Shown here: one piece after another, positions 34,256-44,981 of the stretch
Layout of the letters: each line of letters opens with the position of its first letter
Numbering within the stretch: the first letter of the stretch is position 1
NCBI RefSeq assembly: GCF_000204055.1
Contig: NW_006768798.1
Location: 361,743 to 425,742 of the forward strand
Direction: 5' to 3'
DNA: 64,000 nucleotides
Source of the DNA: Melampsora larici-populina 98AG31
Taxonomy: Eukaryota; Basidiomycota; Pucciniomycetes; Pucciniales; Melampsoraceae
The notes under the pieces: generated by a model
Told to the model about the DNA's origin: nothing
The model's database searches: none
The model's input: the letters and a program-made list of their open reading frames with translations, nothing else
Made by a program: the position numbers and the translations under genes

Positions 34256-34526
34256 ATGAAACTTCAAATAATTTCACTCTTCTTATTATCCTGTTGGGTA
34301 ACTTTTTCGTCAAGCGCATCTGTGACTGCTAATGAAAAAAGTGTACGTTATTTTGAACTCAAAAAGAAACTTCTCTTTTCAAAAAGACTATATATACTGA
34401 AACTTATTGATTTACCTACACCAGGTTGGTATGAGAATAGAAGAAGCTAATGATTGTTATGGTATTCTATTTTGGTGCCCTGTAACCAACAAATGTGTGG
34501 TAAGAGGTTCTGCTTGTCCACCTTAA
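34256..34526 (+). CDS. Small cysteine-rich secreted protein (candidate effector)
   Basis: Exons 34256-34342 and 34425-34526 join in phase 0 to encode 62 residues. Residues 1-21 (MKLQIISLFLLSCWVTFSSSA) form a clear signal peptide. The mature part of about 40 residues has four cysteines spaced C-x6-C-x5-C-x6-C (CYGILFWC, CPVTNKC, CVVRGSAC) and ends CPP, suitable for two disulphides. Rust fungi secrete many such proteins as candidate effectors; that role is inference from size, signal and cysteines. A likely 5'UTR intron (about 34177-34244) places a short upstream ORF starting ATG 34143 before the main start. Confidence 0.65.
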
Positions 34527-34970
34527 GAAATCAAGTAAGTCAGTTATGATTTTTGCTTTAGTCTCTTGATGCTGTGAAAGAAGTTCATCTGATGAATTCG
34601 TATTGAATTGTCTCAAGTCTTGATACTCAAATTGAACCAGAAGTTAGAAACCCCCCTTCTTCGCTTACTAAAAAAATCATTATCAATTGTTTTTTATGTT
34701 CATTTCTCTCTGATTGGAATTTAAAATATTTAGATGATCTTTGTATTGATAAAAAATAATGGAAGTTAAAATGAAGATTACAAATGAAAAGAACAAAATG
34801 GTTTAAAATAATAAAATACTAAGAAAAAAAATGATCAACAAGACTAATAAAGATTCAAAGAAAACAAAAAAGATGAACTTTAAAAAAATAAATCAAAATG
34901 AGAATAAAAAATAATGTTATAACAAAATAATGAAAAACAAAAACACTTTACAGGTTTTCCATCAAACCAC

Positions 34971-36184
34971 TCAAGCAGAAAGTAAAGCTTCAATCACAGC
35001 ATCTTCACCTAATAAACTTACATTCTTACCACGATAATTTAATTTTTTCATCACTTCTATAATCTGATGACGTTGGAATCCCATGGTTTCGAATTGTTGT
35101 ACATAAGCTGGATTTAATCCGGCTAAGGCAATTTCATCTATATTATTTGAATTTGTGGTAGTTGAGGTAGGTTTGGTTGGGTTGGTTGGAGTGGATTGAG
35201 TGGAAGGTTTGGTTGAACTCGAACTTGAACTTGATGGTTTGGTACCTTTTGCATAGGTCTTGAGGTTTTCAAAAAAAAAAGCAAAATCGGATTATCAGTT
35301 GTTTGGTATTGTGAGATCGGTTTGAATGAAACAAAGCTTACTTCTGTCCAGTATCTTGCAGTACGTTCAAAAGTTGCTCGATCAGTTAAATACACTTTAG
35401 CAACCTAAAATCAAAAATTCAAATTTATATTCCAACATCAATATAAATTGATTCATGGAACACATAGCGTTGAAAGTTGAGAAGTAATCGAAAAGATCGG
35501 AACTGGTTACTTACTTCAGCATCTTGAGGATCATTAGGTTCAGGACTACAAAGTAAACTTTGTAAACTAACAAGTGTAGTCTTTAAAGTCAAGACAGGCG
35601 ACCAAGCATCTTTTAAAATATCTAAACAAATCGCTCCTGATTGTGATGAAACATTCGGGTGATACACTTTGGTTATAAACTTCATCTAGATGTTTAAATC
35701 ATTTCGTGATTTTCAAATCGGAAAGAAGTAATGTGTGAGCGTATGTTTTGGTTATTGATGAGTTGTTTTTTGTTGTGGAGTTTACCTTGAGTGGTTCGAA
35801 TGGATATCTATCTGGAATATCAATCGAAACTAAATCCAAAAGAAATGATAATAAGTAAGAAATTTTTTGATAATCTTTTGACAAGTTTGTTTTGATTTAC
35901 CTTCGAAAATTCCACCTTCGTATGGACTATTAGGTGGACCTGGAAATTTACCTCTCAACTTTGACATATCTGATCCAACAGGCTAAAAATCATTCGATGA
36001 AAGAAGATTGAACCAAGAAGCAATTCAAATTCAAGATTAGTTTGTTGAACCTGATGATTGATTAAGAGGATTGAGTCCGAAATGAAAAGACGATCTCACT
36101 CACTTCGATATCGATATGAGAAACACCAATATCTTTTTGACAATCTTGAATTTCTTTCATGACTCTTCTACTTCTGTTGGCCAT
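34971..36184 (-). CDS. UBC1: Ubiquitin-conjugating enzyme E2 with UBA domain
   Basis: E2 of the Ubc1/UBE2K class, which extends Lys48 ubiquitin chains for proteasomal degradation. Six exons (36184-36104, 35982-35901, 35829-35786, 35685-35515, 35404-35342, 35258-34971) give 242 residues. The UBC fold shows [14 protein letters not shown], the HPN motif (VYHPNVS) and the active Cys at about residue 89 in [15 protein letters not shown] Ser/Thr/Pro linker of about 30 residues leads to a C-terminal UBA domain ([20 protein letters not shown]...[13 protein letters not shown]), the hallmark separating Ubc1 from other E2s. I chose the ATG at 36184 because [13 protein letters not shown] matches the family N-terminus. 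Confidence 0.95.
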
Positions 36185-38022
36185 TTTTCTTGTTGGTTTT
36201 TTGATTTGGTTAGTAGTTCGTTGGCTGTTTCTCTTGTTGGAACTTGAACTGAGTCGAATCTCAATGACCATTAAAGCTCAACTTACACTCATCGGTCGGG
36301 TCGGATTCGGGTATGTAATACCATCAACGGGTAATCTCTATCAAGGGAAAATCAAAACTCTTGAAGTTCCACCTTACAAGGATTTAAGCTTAACAAAGCC
36401 TCTCATCAGCGCGGTCGCCGGGCCCTCAAAGGCTTTGTTACTAGCTTAATTATAGCAAGAACAAAGGAGATGAGGCTTGGGAAATATCCCCTATCGGGAA
36501 TTTTTATTTGTTGATCAGTCTTAAGTTATCTCAGTATACTCAAGAAGTGATGTGATTGGGTTTGGGGGTGGCAAAGAGCAAAAATAGATGTCCCAAAACT
36601 CTTCACTGGTGCATTGAGATATCAAAATGCATAATGATAATGATGCTTGAAGGCAAACCAAAAACCACGTGTCTGAATTATAGCCTTTCAAGCAAGGTGA
36701 AGGGTTATCCAATCATCTGAATTTTGGAATATGGAACTCATGGATTTCCACTCGAGTTGATCCTATGACCATTTATCAATTTGTATAAACTATGTAAACT
36801 TTTCCTTTCATTTATATGTCCAAGAAAACTATCTTGGCATAATTCTATTTGTTACAAAGAACAAATCCGATTGTTGAATTTTTAGTTTCAATTTTATCCT
36901 CTTCTTTGTCTTCAGAAATCTTCAAGGTGTGGATATCATTCTGTACTTTGCATATCGCAATTGAGTTTCTTTGGTACATTCGTGTTGCGAGCTGTTTCTC
37001 TGTCGTTTGGAGGTTGATGGTCAATAACAAAATATCTTTATAGACACCTCTCTCTCTTAGAATTCAAAAAAGGAAACGCGAGATTTGGTTTTCAGGAAAA
37101 GTCCTTGCTTGACAGTCAAGATCTTGTATATCGATAACACGACTTCTACTTACGTATTTCTATACCTCAAAGTACTGGTTGATTAGACACCAATCATGTG
37201 CCGCAATTCACCACGATACGATTACACCATTAGAAGCACTGCGTCACCGTTCACCTCTATCCGTCAGGATAAGATCTGATCAGCTGAGCTTCAGCCCGAT
37301 CGAATTGACACGTGAGGGATCGAGAGGATGTGAGACGTACGCAGACTTCAGAGACGCAAAGATCAAGTGGACCAAGATGTCATTGTCACCCTTAGAGGTT
37401 ACAGGGCTGCGACAGGCTGCGATCAACATGTGATTGGTGACGGATGAGTTGAAGAGGCAGAACGAGTCCAATCGAGTTTGAACTTGACTGGATCTGTTAG
37501 GTAGTTCATGTGAAGCTTGCCATTATTACCTGACAGTGAGACTTATGATATGATTTTTTGATTTTGTAGAGTTCGCTTTCGGATTTGCCGGAAAGCTTGA
37601 AGTTGAAGTCGAAGTCGAACAGTTTGAGAAGGTGTAATCCATAGGGTATCATACTCATATAGCCTCTTCATCTCGGATGAGTTTCAAACCATCCCCATCT
37701 CGCACTGCCTTTATCAAACCATCACATCAAATTTACTGCTGTTGTTTTTCTGTCAACTTAGGGTACAGTGATAGTCTTGTCCCGAATCTTCCCTTATCTT
37801 CCTAAACTTTTTCATCTCACTCTCAAGAATCATTTTGGCAGTCAAGAGTCACTCAAGTCTCAAAAGTTTTACCAAGCTTGGATGACTTGCGTTTCAAGTG
37901 CCACTCTTACCGAATCAAAGCCAATCTGTTCATCTATCTTCAACTTTTACCTCGCTTCACTTCTTGGCTTCTTCGTTTGTGTTTGCATCCTCACTCGTCA
38001 AGCTGTCTGTTCACGGCCAGCC
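36185..38022. other. Intergenic between UBC1 and trehalase
   Basis: Holds the short inverted-repeat element at 36385-36448, about 200 bp upstream of UBC1. A plus frame at 37179-37433 (84 codons) has balanced composition but no domain or partner exon. The frame 37768-38022 is continuous with trehalase exon 1 and may be 5'UTR or an N-terminal extension. Confidence 0.5.
36385..36448. mobile_element. Short inverted-repeat element, 64 bp
   Basis: Begins TAAGCTTAACAAAGCC and ends GGCTTTGTTACTAGCTTA, with a GC-rich loop (GCGCGGTCGCCGGGCC). The left terminus is nearly identical to that of the element at 12039. The right arm has a 2-nt insertion and I see no target duplication, so this copy looks older. 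Confidence 0.6.
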
Positions 38023-41000
38023 ATGATTTACCATCATTCAAGCAACCCATTTTTCTTGGGAACTACTTTCGCCTTACTATGTTCACAACCACCTGCGGTC
38101 GTCTTTGGAGCTAACAATCAATCACATCCATCTAACGTGAATATAGCCGACCTTTTGGATTTACCTTTACCACCTATTCAACCTACTTGTCCCAACTTAA
38201 TCTTTTGTCCGGGTCATAATCAAATCCTTCAAACTGTACAATTATCTAAAATCTTTCCAGATGATAAAACGTTTGTTGATCGACCATCAAGATTTCCGGT
38301 TGATGAATTATTGAAATCTTTTGAAAATTTAACTCAAGATCGTGGGAATTTTACAAAAGTAATCTTAGGATTTCTTTTTTTTAACTTTATCTTTTAATAT
38401 TTTGAATTCGGGAAAAATCTAATTTATATATCGTACCTTTTTTGTTTTGTTTTTTATGACCTTTTTTTGATAGACTGCTCTTTTTGAATGGGTCACTAAT
38501 CATTTTAGCGCTGAAGGTTTGTTGACATTTTACATTCATTAAGATAAAGATCAACTTCACTCTCAAAAGGACTTCTACCAATGCAGTCTTTGAAGATACT
38601 CAAATGTATGAAGAGCTGGGGGTCCCAGATAAGATACTGATGAGATTTTTTGTTTAATTGAAATTCCTTAATTTCAGGTCAAGACTTGAGTCCAGCAAAC
38701 ATTACCGATTTTAAACCAGACCTTCCGTTTTTTTCAAGAGTTCCTGATCCATCTATTCGAGGATGGCTCAAGATTGTACACAGTAAGTAAATCAATCTCA
38801 CTTCCTAGAATCTTGATATCACATTTCTTCCAGTCGAATGAATCCCTACCAGATAATGTGCCACCTCAGTTTGAACAATACTTGATCTGAAGTTTATTAA
38901 CTTGATCTTACTTCGTTTGTTACTTAGGTTATTGGACCAAACTTGCACGTAACAGTGTGATCAACAAAGAATGTCCGACTTGTGAATCTAGTCAAATCCC
39001 TCTGAACGTGTGTTCTATAGTCAATTAATACTCGAAGTCATACATCAAGCTGATAGATTATGTCTTGTGTTCTTCTGCTCTGGATAATAGCATACCTTTA
39101 TCGTACCTGGTGGGAGATTCCGGGAAAATTAGTAAGCTCAATGATCTTTTGAATTTCCGCTTTCACCAAATACTTTTTCAAGTCATTCAAAATTCGATCA
39201 AAGATGATCACTTTCTTCAAACAATATTGATCAATTGTAAAGAACTTTGTGCAAAAGTTTTATTTATACATAGCTAACCACAATCTTGTTTTGTTTTCGA
39301 ATTTTGGGAAAAAACAGCTACTGGGAGTAAGCCTATTTTACGATATCCTTTGAGCTCATCAAACAAACTAGTAAAAAACCATATACTGATTCGGATTCTT
39401 TGTTAAAACCGATTAGCACTTTCTGGGTTATGGTAATCCCCAATCAAACTGAACCCTTACTACCCTAAGAAAATTTCTTCAAATAAATCACTGAGACTTC
39501 TTTTTTACTGTTTTTTTTTTCTCCAGGAAGGACTTTTACATTCAGAGATTTATAGTCTAGCCAAATTCACACTACTTAATTTTTTAGATGAGATTGAAAG
39601 ATTTGGATTTATTCCTAATGGAGCTCGTCTTTATTATTTAAATCGATCACAACCTCCTTTATTTACTCAGGTATAATAATAAATCCATTTTTTTCTTACT
39701 CAAGTTTTTTTATAATCAATTAACTTGTCTCTTTGATTTGATTTATTTTATTTTTTCCCTTTTTTTCTCATCAGATGTTGCATTTATATGTAACCACCAC
39801 GTAAGTCATCCGATTTCAAGTCTTGGGTTTCTACCGTGCTGAGCATCAAACTTTGAATTCTAGGAATGATATTTCCCTCTTGCCTCGTGCTCTACCGCTC
39901 GTGGAAAAAGAAATCAGTTGGTGGCATGAGAATAGATTAGAATCAGTTAATTCGCCATTCACCTCAAGGAAACATGATGTTTATCAATACCGTGTCAAGA
40001 ACTCGGCTCCTCGTCCAGAGTTTGTCCTTTTTTTCTTTCATATCAGTCAACCTATGTGATTTTCTTTTTTTGCCTTTTACTGATTCTAGTCTTATCTTTT
40101 AGAGGATATCATATTGATTTTGAAGTAGTCTGGGGAGAAATTAAAAACCCTACTGATTATCTTCCTTCAAGAAACTTATCTTCCAATGATCGTGATTTAC
40201 TCTATTCACAATTGGCATCAGGCGCAGAATCAGGCCTTGATTATTCGGGTTCTAGGTTTGTGTCCTTTGTTTTTGAAAATGATATTTGGAATCTAATAGA
40301 AGTCAGCTTAACTAATGAAGATTTCTGCGTACATCACACCGGTGGTACATCAGGTGGGCAAAAGTACCTACAGCGGACACGGTTATCAACGCTCCAATTT
40401 TGAGAACTTTGAACATCGTCAACATTCTTCCGGTATGCTCAAGTATCTTGAAACCTTTGACTCTTCAACCAACTCACATTCCAGATCCTGATCCACATCT
40501 TTTACACCTCCTACTCTGATCATACTCTTACATTACACAGATTGACCTAAACTCGATCATGTACAAAAACTTTATTGCCTTAAGTGAACTGTACCAAAGA
40601 GAAATAGAACCATCTAATGAAAAAGTTCAATATTGGTCAGGTCGTGCTAAAGATCTTAAAGAAGCTATCGTTGATTTATTTTGGGATGAGAACCGATTAG
40701 GGTTTTATGATTTTAATCAAACTTCTAATTCTCGTAGTCTGATTTGGTCTCCTGCAAGTTATGCACCTTATTGGGCAGGGTAAGGATTGACATGATTTTT
40801 TTCTTCAGTTTGATTTTTTGTTCAATCAATATTGATGAAGTTTTAATTTGATTTGGTTTAGGATTTATCCTGATTCGATGATTAATGATGAAGCTATCGC
40901 TCAAAAAGCTCTTGCTGGTCCTGCTTACCTTGCTACTCGATTCAACGGTTCTGTACCTGCAAGTCTAATCCCAACAGGACTTCAATGGGTGAGTTAAATC

Positions 41001-41915
41001 TGAACTTTTCCGGTCATTATTGTTCAAAAAGGCCTTCAGATATCTATCATGCTCATTTGAATCGATTTTGATTAGGACTTTCCCAATGTATGGCCACCTC
41101 ACGTTTACATCGTTTTACAAGCCTATAAAAACTTACCTGAAAGTATCTCAAAAGGAAACTTTACAAGCTTTATAGAAAAAGCCTCAAACTTTAATTACTT
41201 ACCATCTAATCATTTTGGACTAAATGAAGATGAGTTACCTAACCAACCTAAGAGTGATGGGACTGGAATCGTTTTCAATAATTTGACGTTTGGTGAATTA
41301 GGAAATGTTGGAAATCTAAAGAATGTGAATGAGAAAAGTTGGAGTGAAGGAATGGTTGAAACTATTGCTCATAGATTGATTGCTAGTTCGTTTTGTTCTT
41401 GGTATGCTACGGGTGGAAGTGTTCCTGGTGTAGTACCTGAAGTATGTTTTGATCTTTTGTTTCACCCTGGTATCATTCTTGAGTCGAGATCTCTAATGTT
41501 GTTTTAATGTTTTATAGCTTTCTGCTGAGTCTTTAGATCGAGCTGGAAGTATTGGAAAATCAGGTCACATGTAAGAAACCTATTGTTTACCTTTCTACTC
41601 TTAACTTCTTTTAGCTATTCAATTTACTAAAGATCTTCTTTTTGATTGGATTATTCATTCAGGTTTGAAAAATTCAATGTTACCAATGTTAATGCCGCAG
41701 GTGGTGGTGGTGAATATTCAGTACAAGATGGATTCGGTTGGACTAATGGAATCATTTTGACTTTTTCACATTGGCTTGCTGATAAACTTGATACCAAACC
41801 TATATGTCCAGGCGTGAGTTAATTTTGAATGTTGATCTATTCACTCAGTTCTTTCACAATAAAACTGACCTTCTTAAACTTTTGTTGATTGGTTCGTGGG
41901 ATTTTATAGATCTGA
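38023..41915 (+). CDS. Secreted trehalase, glycoside hydrolase family 37
   Basis: Hydrolyses trehalose to two glucose. I read 18 exons: 38023-38358, 38474-38516, 38678-38782, 38928-39007, 39091-39131, 39318-39326, 39417-39432, 39527-39670, 39775-39800, 39864-40019, 40103-40255, 40354-40432, 40541-40779, 40862-40988, 41076-41441, 41518-41570, 41663-41813 and 41910-41915, giving about 709 residues, in frame throughout. GH37 signatures: [45 protein letters not shown] (probable catalytic Asp; usual Trp is Leu), [10 protein letters not shown], and FEKF with [17 protein letters not shown] near the C-terminus (probable catalytic Glu). Starting at 38023 gives a hydrophobic N-terminus ([11 protein letters not shown]) as signal; ATG 37882 upstream would add a signal-anchor-like segment. 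It has N-glycosylation sites and resembles acid, extracellular trehalases. Confidence 0.9.
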
Positions 41916-43270
41916 GCATGAGATCTTTGATAGCATATTACCAGAAAGCTTGACATAAGTTCATCGTTAATTCGTTCAAGTTGGGAACACTTCATCAAGC
42001 TTTATGAAATTGATTATCAATGACTTCATAGGTTAGAATTTTAAAGGACAATACAGTAAGATGATGATCAAAAGAAAATGAAGCCTTCAAATTTTGAAGA
42101 AACATATTCTGGAACTCGATCAACGAAAGACTTGATTTGATTTGAGGAATCTAGTGTTTTTTTTAGATATCATTCCAATTAAATCTATGAAATCTTAGTA
42201 AATAAAGGAAAAACTATATATTTCTTTAAATCATATAAATATAAATCCAAGAATCATGTTTTTCTTTTTTTGTTCCTTCCCCCCTCACTCATGGAAAAGT
42301 TTCCAGTGCAGATCTTTATTAAACATCTTGTATACATGAAAAGATGTTGTTTTTGATTTTCTATTTATTTATTTATATGTATTTGCTTGTTTATTTACTT
42401 GTCTTTTTTTCTTCTTTGTCTTTGTATATCAAGATATCATGTTTATAAAAAAATCATTAGCAAAAAAAAGTTTATTATTTAGCATATGTTTAAGAAGTTT
42501 GAATTCCAGTGGTTGTTTTTCCTTTTTTTTTGAAATTCAGATTGAGGAATTAAGTAAAGTTGGTTATGAGGTTTTGGATATTTGGAGTATCGAAATGATG
42601 ATGATTTGGATTTTGAAAGAAATCAGATTGGTCATCAGTTGATAACACATACACCTACAAACTTGAATTTATTTTGCTTTACGTATTGACATTTCAATGA
42701 TTATCATAGGATCATAACCCAGTGAAATTATTTATCATGGCTCCAGAATATGGAGAATAAAACCCATGTGGTCAAATTTTAACTTTATTCTTCTGTTGAT
42801 GATCAACTTGATGAAGGTTAATCAACATCACTTTGCAACATCAAGGTCCTTAAGCTTGATTCTTGATAGAGAGTCACCTGGCCAAGAAGAAAGCTTCCTC
42901 ATTCTTAAGTGTGCACAAACAAAACCTGACTTGAGATTTTTTCTAAGGTAGAGATAGAAGATGCCAAAACCATTAAAGTATGATTGAATATCACAAGTTG
43001 GTGGATATAGTATCACAGAATTCAAGCTCATCATTTTTTTCCAAAATATCCAGAAATGGTCAAATGCAATTATGTTATGAGGATATGTGGGCATGAAGTT
43101 TCACAATGATTGATGAAATGGATAAATTCATCAATTCAGCATCAGACCATTCCTCCACAAAGATTCAAGGCTCAAGGGAGTCTAAATCTATATCTGAGAA
43201 ACTTTCTTTTTCCATTCTGTAGGACCTTGAGAGGATCCCTAAACTACTCGGATCCCTCAACAGTCACCTA
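41916..43270. other. Intergenic, no gene seen
   Basis: AT-rich sequence downstream of trehalase with T-rich and TATT-rich tracts around 42.36-42.43 kb. No coding exon is recognised. Confidence 0.6.
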
Positions 43271-43692
43271 CAGCTGTTCCAACAAAGATTGATTTTTTTG
43301 GAAATCTCGCCAATGTGCAAAACCCTGGTTTTGTCCCTCACTTGATTTTGTCTCTCCGCTAATTGGAAGAATACAGGAAATAATACAGCTGTTTCAACAA
43401 AGATTGATTTTTTTTTGAAAATCTCGCCAATGTGCAAAACCCGGGTTTTGTCCTGTTTTGTCCCTCACCCGATTTTGTCTCTCGGCTAATTGGAAGAATA
43501 CAGAAAAGAATAAACCTGTAAATCAAGTTTTGTCTCTGGTTTTACCCGCTGCGGAGACAACTTTCTCCAAAAAAAGTTGTCAACCTTTCTTGAAACGGCT
43601 GTAAACCTGTAATCAAGTTTTGTCTTTGGTTTTAGCCGCTGCGGAGACAACTTTCTCCAAAAAAAAGTTGTCAACCTTTCTTGGAACGGCTG
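43271..43692. mobile_element. CAGC-family MITE interrupted by a second copy
   Basis: Outer copy of the same family as 7578-7781. Its left part is 43271-43383 and its right part 43604-43692; outer flanks are TA at 43269-43270 and 43693-43694. Without the inner copy and one TA it is 204 bp, exactly the length of the copy at 7578. Confidence 0.88.
43386..43601. mobile_element. Inner CAGC-family MITE, 216 bp
   Basis: Inserted into a TA of the outer copy, with TA at 43384-43385 and 43602-43603. It begins CAGCTGTTTCAAC and ends GAAACGGCTG. It has a short internal duplication (TTTTGTCCTGTTTTGTCC) that explains part of its extra length. Confidence 0.9.
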
Positions 43693-43701
43693 TAAACAGT
43701 A

Positions 43702-43859
43702 AGGGTACTCAAAGTAAAGTATGTAGCGCTACATACTTTTCGCTACATACTTTTTTTGGCGGGGACAAAGAAAAAAAGATACTTTTGGCCTTGTCTTCCC
43801 CGCCAAAAAAAGTATATAGCAAAAAGTATGTACACGTACATACTTACTTTGAGTACCCT
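43702..43859. mobile_element. Foldback MITE, 158 bp
   Basis: Two imperfect arms of about 70 bp begin AGGGTACTCAAAGTAA and pair throughout, including TTTTTTTGGCGGGGA, leaving a short A-rich loop. TA flanks lie at 43700-43701 and 43860-43861; AGT on both sides is an alternative 3-bp duplication. It lies 7 bp from the end of the nested pair and ends about 310 bp upstream of RPL22. Confidence 0.8.
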
Positions 43860-44168
43860 TAGTCAACTGGCAGTCTGGAGCAGTCTTAAAGGTGGTGTAA
43901 TATTTAGGGCATGCATCATGGAGTGCACGCAGGCTCAACGACTTAGATTCGCCCGATGATGCGCAACCCGGATGCGCGCCCTTTGCGTAACCATAAGTCC
44001 TTAACCTAATCTCTGCAGTTGTCAGTCTCACACACCAAACCATTCTTTTGAGCGCATACAGTCTGCCGCTCGGATTCCTCACCAGAGTACGATTCACTAG
44101 CTTTGCACAACTTTACGTGTAGGCCATCCGGAAATCCATCTTTTTCTATCTCAATCAGAAAAACAAAA

Positions 44169-44834
44169 ATGGCACCCGTGAGTCTATCTAGGATGATCTT
44201 TTGCCGAATGGCTTTCATTAGCGTCTCGGTAGAGATTAAAGATTCCGACTAACTTTTTCCCTTCATTCAAAAACGATTTTACGTCAAACCGAAAACCAAA
44301 AAACCAATCTTTAGTCAAAGACCACTACTACTGCTCTTGCTGCTAAACCTGTGAAGTTTTACGTTGATTTCTCAAAACCGGCTGGTGATGGAGTTTTCGA
44401 TGGACCTGCTTTTGAAAAGTTCCTTCACGATCGAATCAAAGTTGATGGACGTGCTGGACAACTAGGTGATAAGATCAAGATTGAAACTGAGGGTAAGTTT
44501 TCTACTTTATTTTTGAATTTCTTGAGTTTCTCGTTTGGTTTTGTATAATAATTACTAATGAAGCATTTGACATGTTTTTCAGGTACCTACAAACTCTCTG
44601 TTTCTTCTACTATCCCTTTCTCTAAGAGATACCTTAAATACTTGACCAAGAAGTTCCTCAAGAAGCACCAAATCCGAAATTACATTCGGTAGGTTACTTT
44701 TTATGACTATCTAGCTATCAATCACTAACGTATCGGTTGAATCTTTGTTCTATAGGGTCATTGCCTCTAGCAAGAACACTTATGAACTCAAGTACTTCTT
44801 AGCTGACCAAGATGACGAAGCAGATGAGGAATAG
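44169..44834 (+). CDS. RPL22: Ribosomal protein eL22
   Basis: Component of the 60S subunit. Exons 44169-44177 (nine bases, MAP), 44315-44492, 44583-44688 and 44756-44834 join in frame to 123 residues, normal for eL22. The sequence is typical: [59 protein letters not shown], then [18 protein letters not shown] and the acidic end [10 protein letters not shown] first intron right after the start codon region is common in ribosomal protein genes. The region upstream holds a cluster of three MITEs. Confidence 0.96.
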
Positions 44835-44981
44835 ATGTTGATTGCATTATGATGAAATTAATACATTTGAGTGTTCACTCTGATATGGACCCCAACTCGC
44901 ATTGCATTGCTCATCACATTGCGGTGATACCTTTTCAAGATTGTGGACGTTGAGCTTTTCGTATTCGCACGCGGTGTCACT

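Noticed and set aside
36159..36449. Plus frame ending DLSLTKPLIS
   Set aside because: Its tail is translated from the inverted-repeat element, and its beginning is antisense to UBC1 exon 1. The similar tail at 12040 arises from the same element, not from homologous proteins.
43629..44097. Frames over the MITE cluster
   Set aside because: Foldback sequence gives open frames on both strands with no domain; they are repeat artefacts.
44006..44218. Possible tRNA or small RNA near 44.0 kb
   Set aside because: No cloverleaf with the conserved T-loop could be drawn; nothing in the window met that standard.
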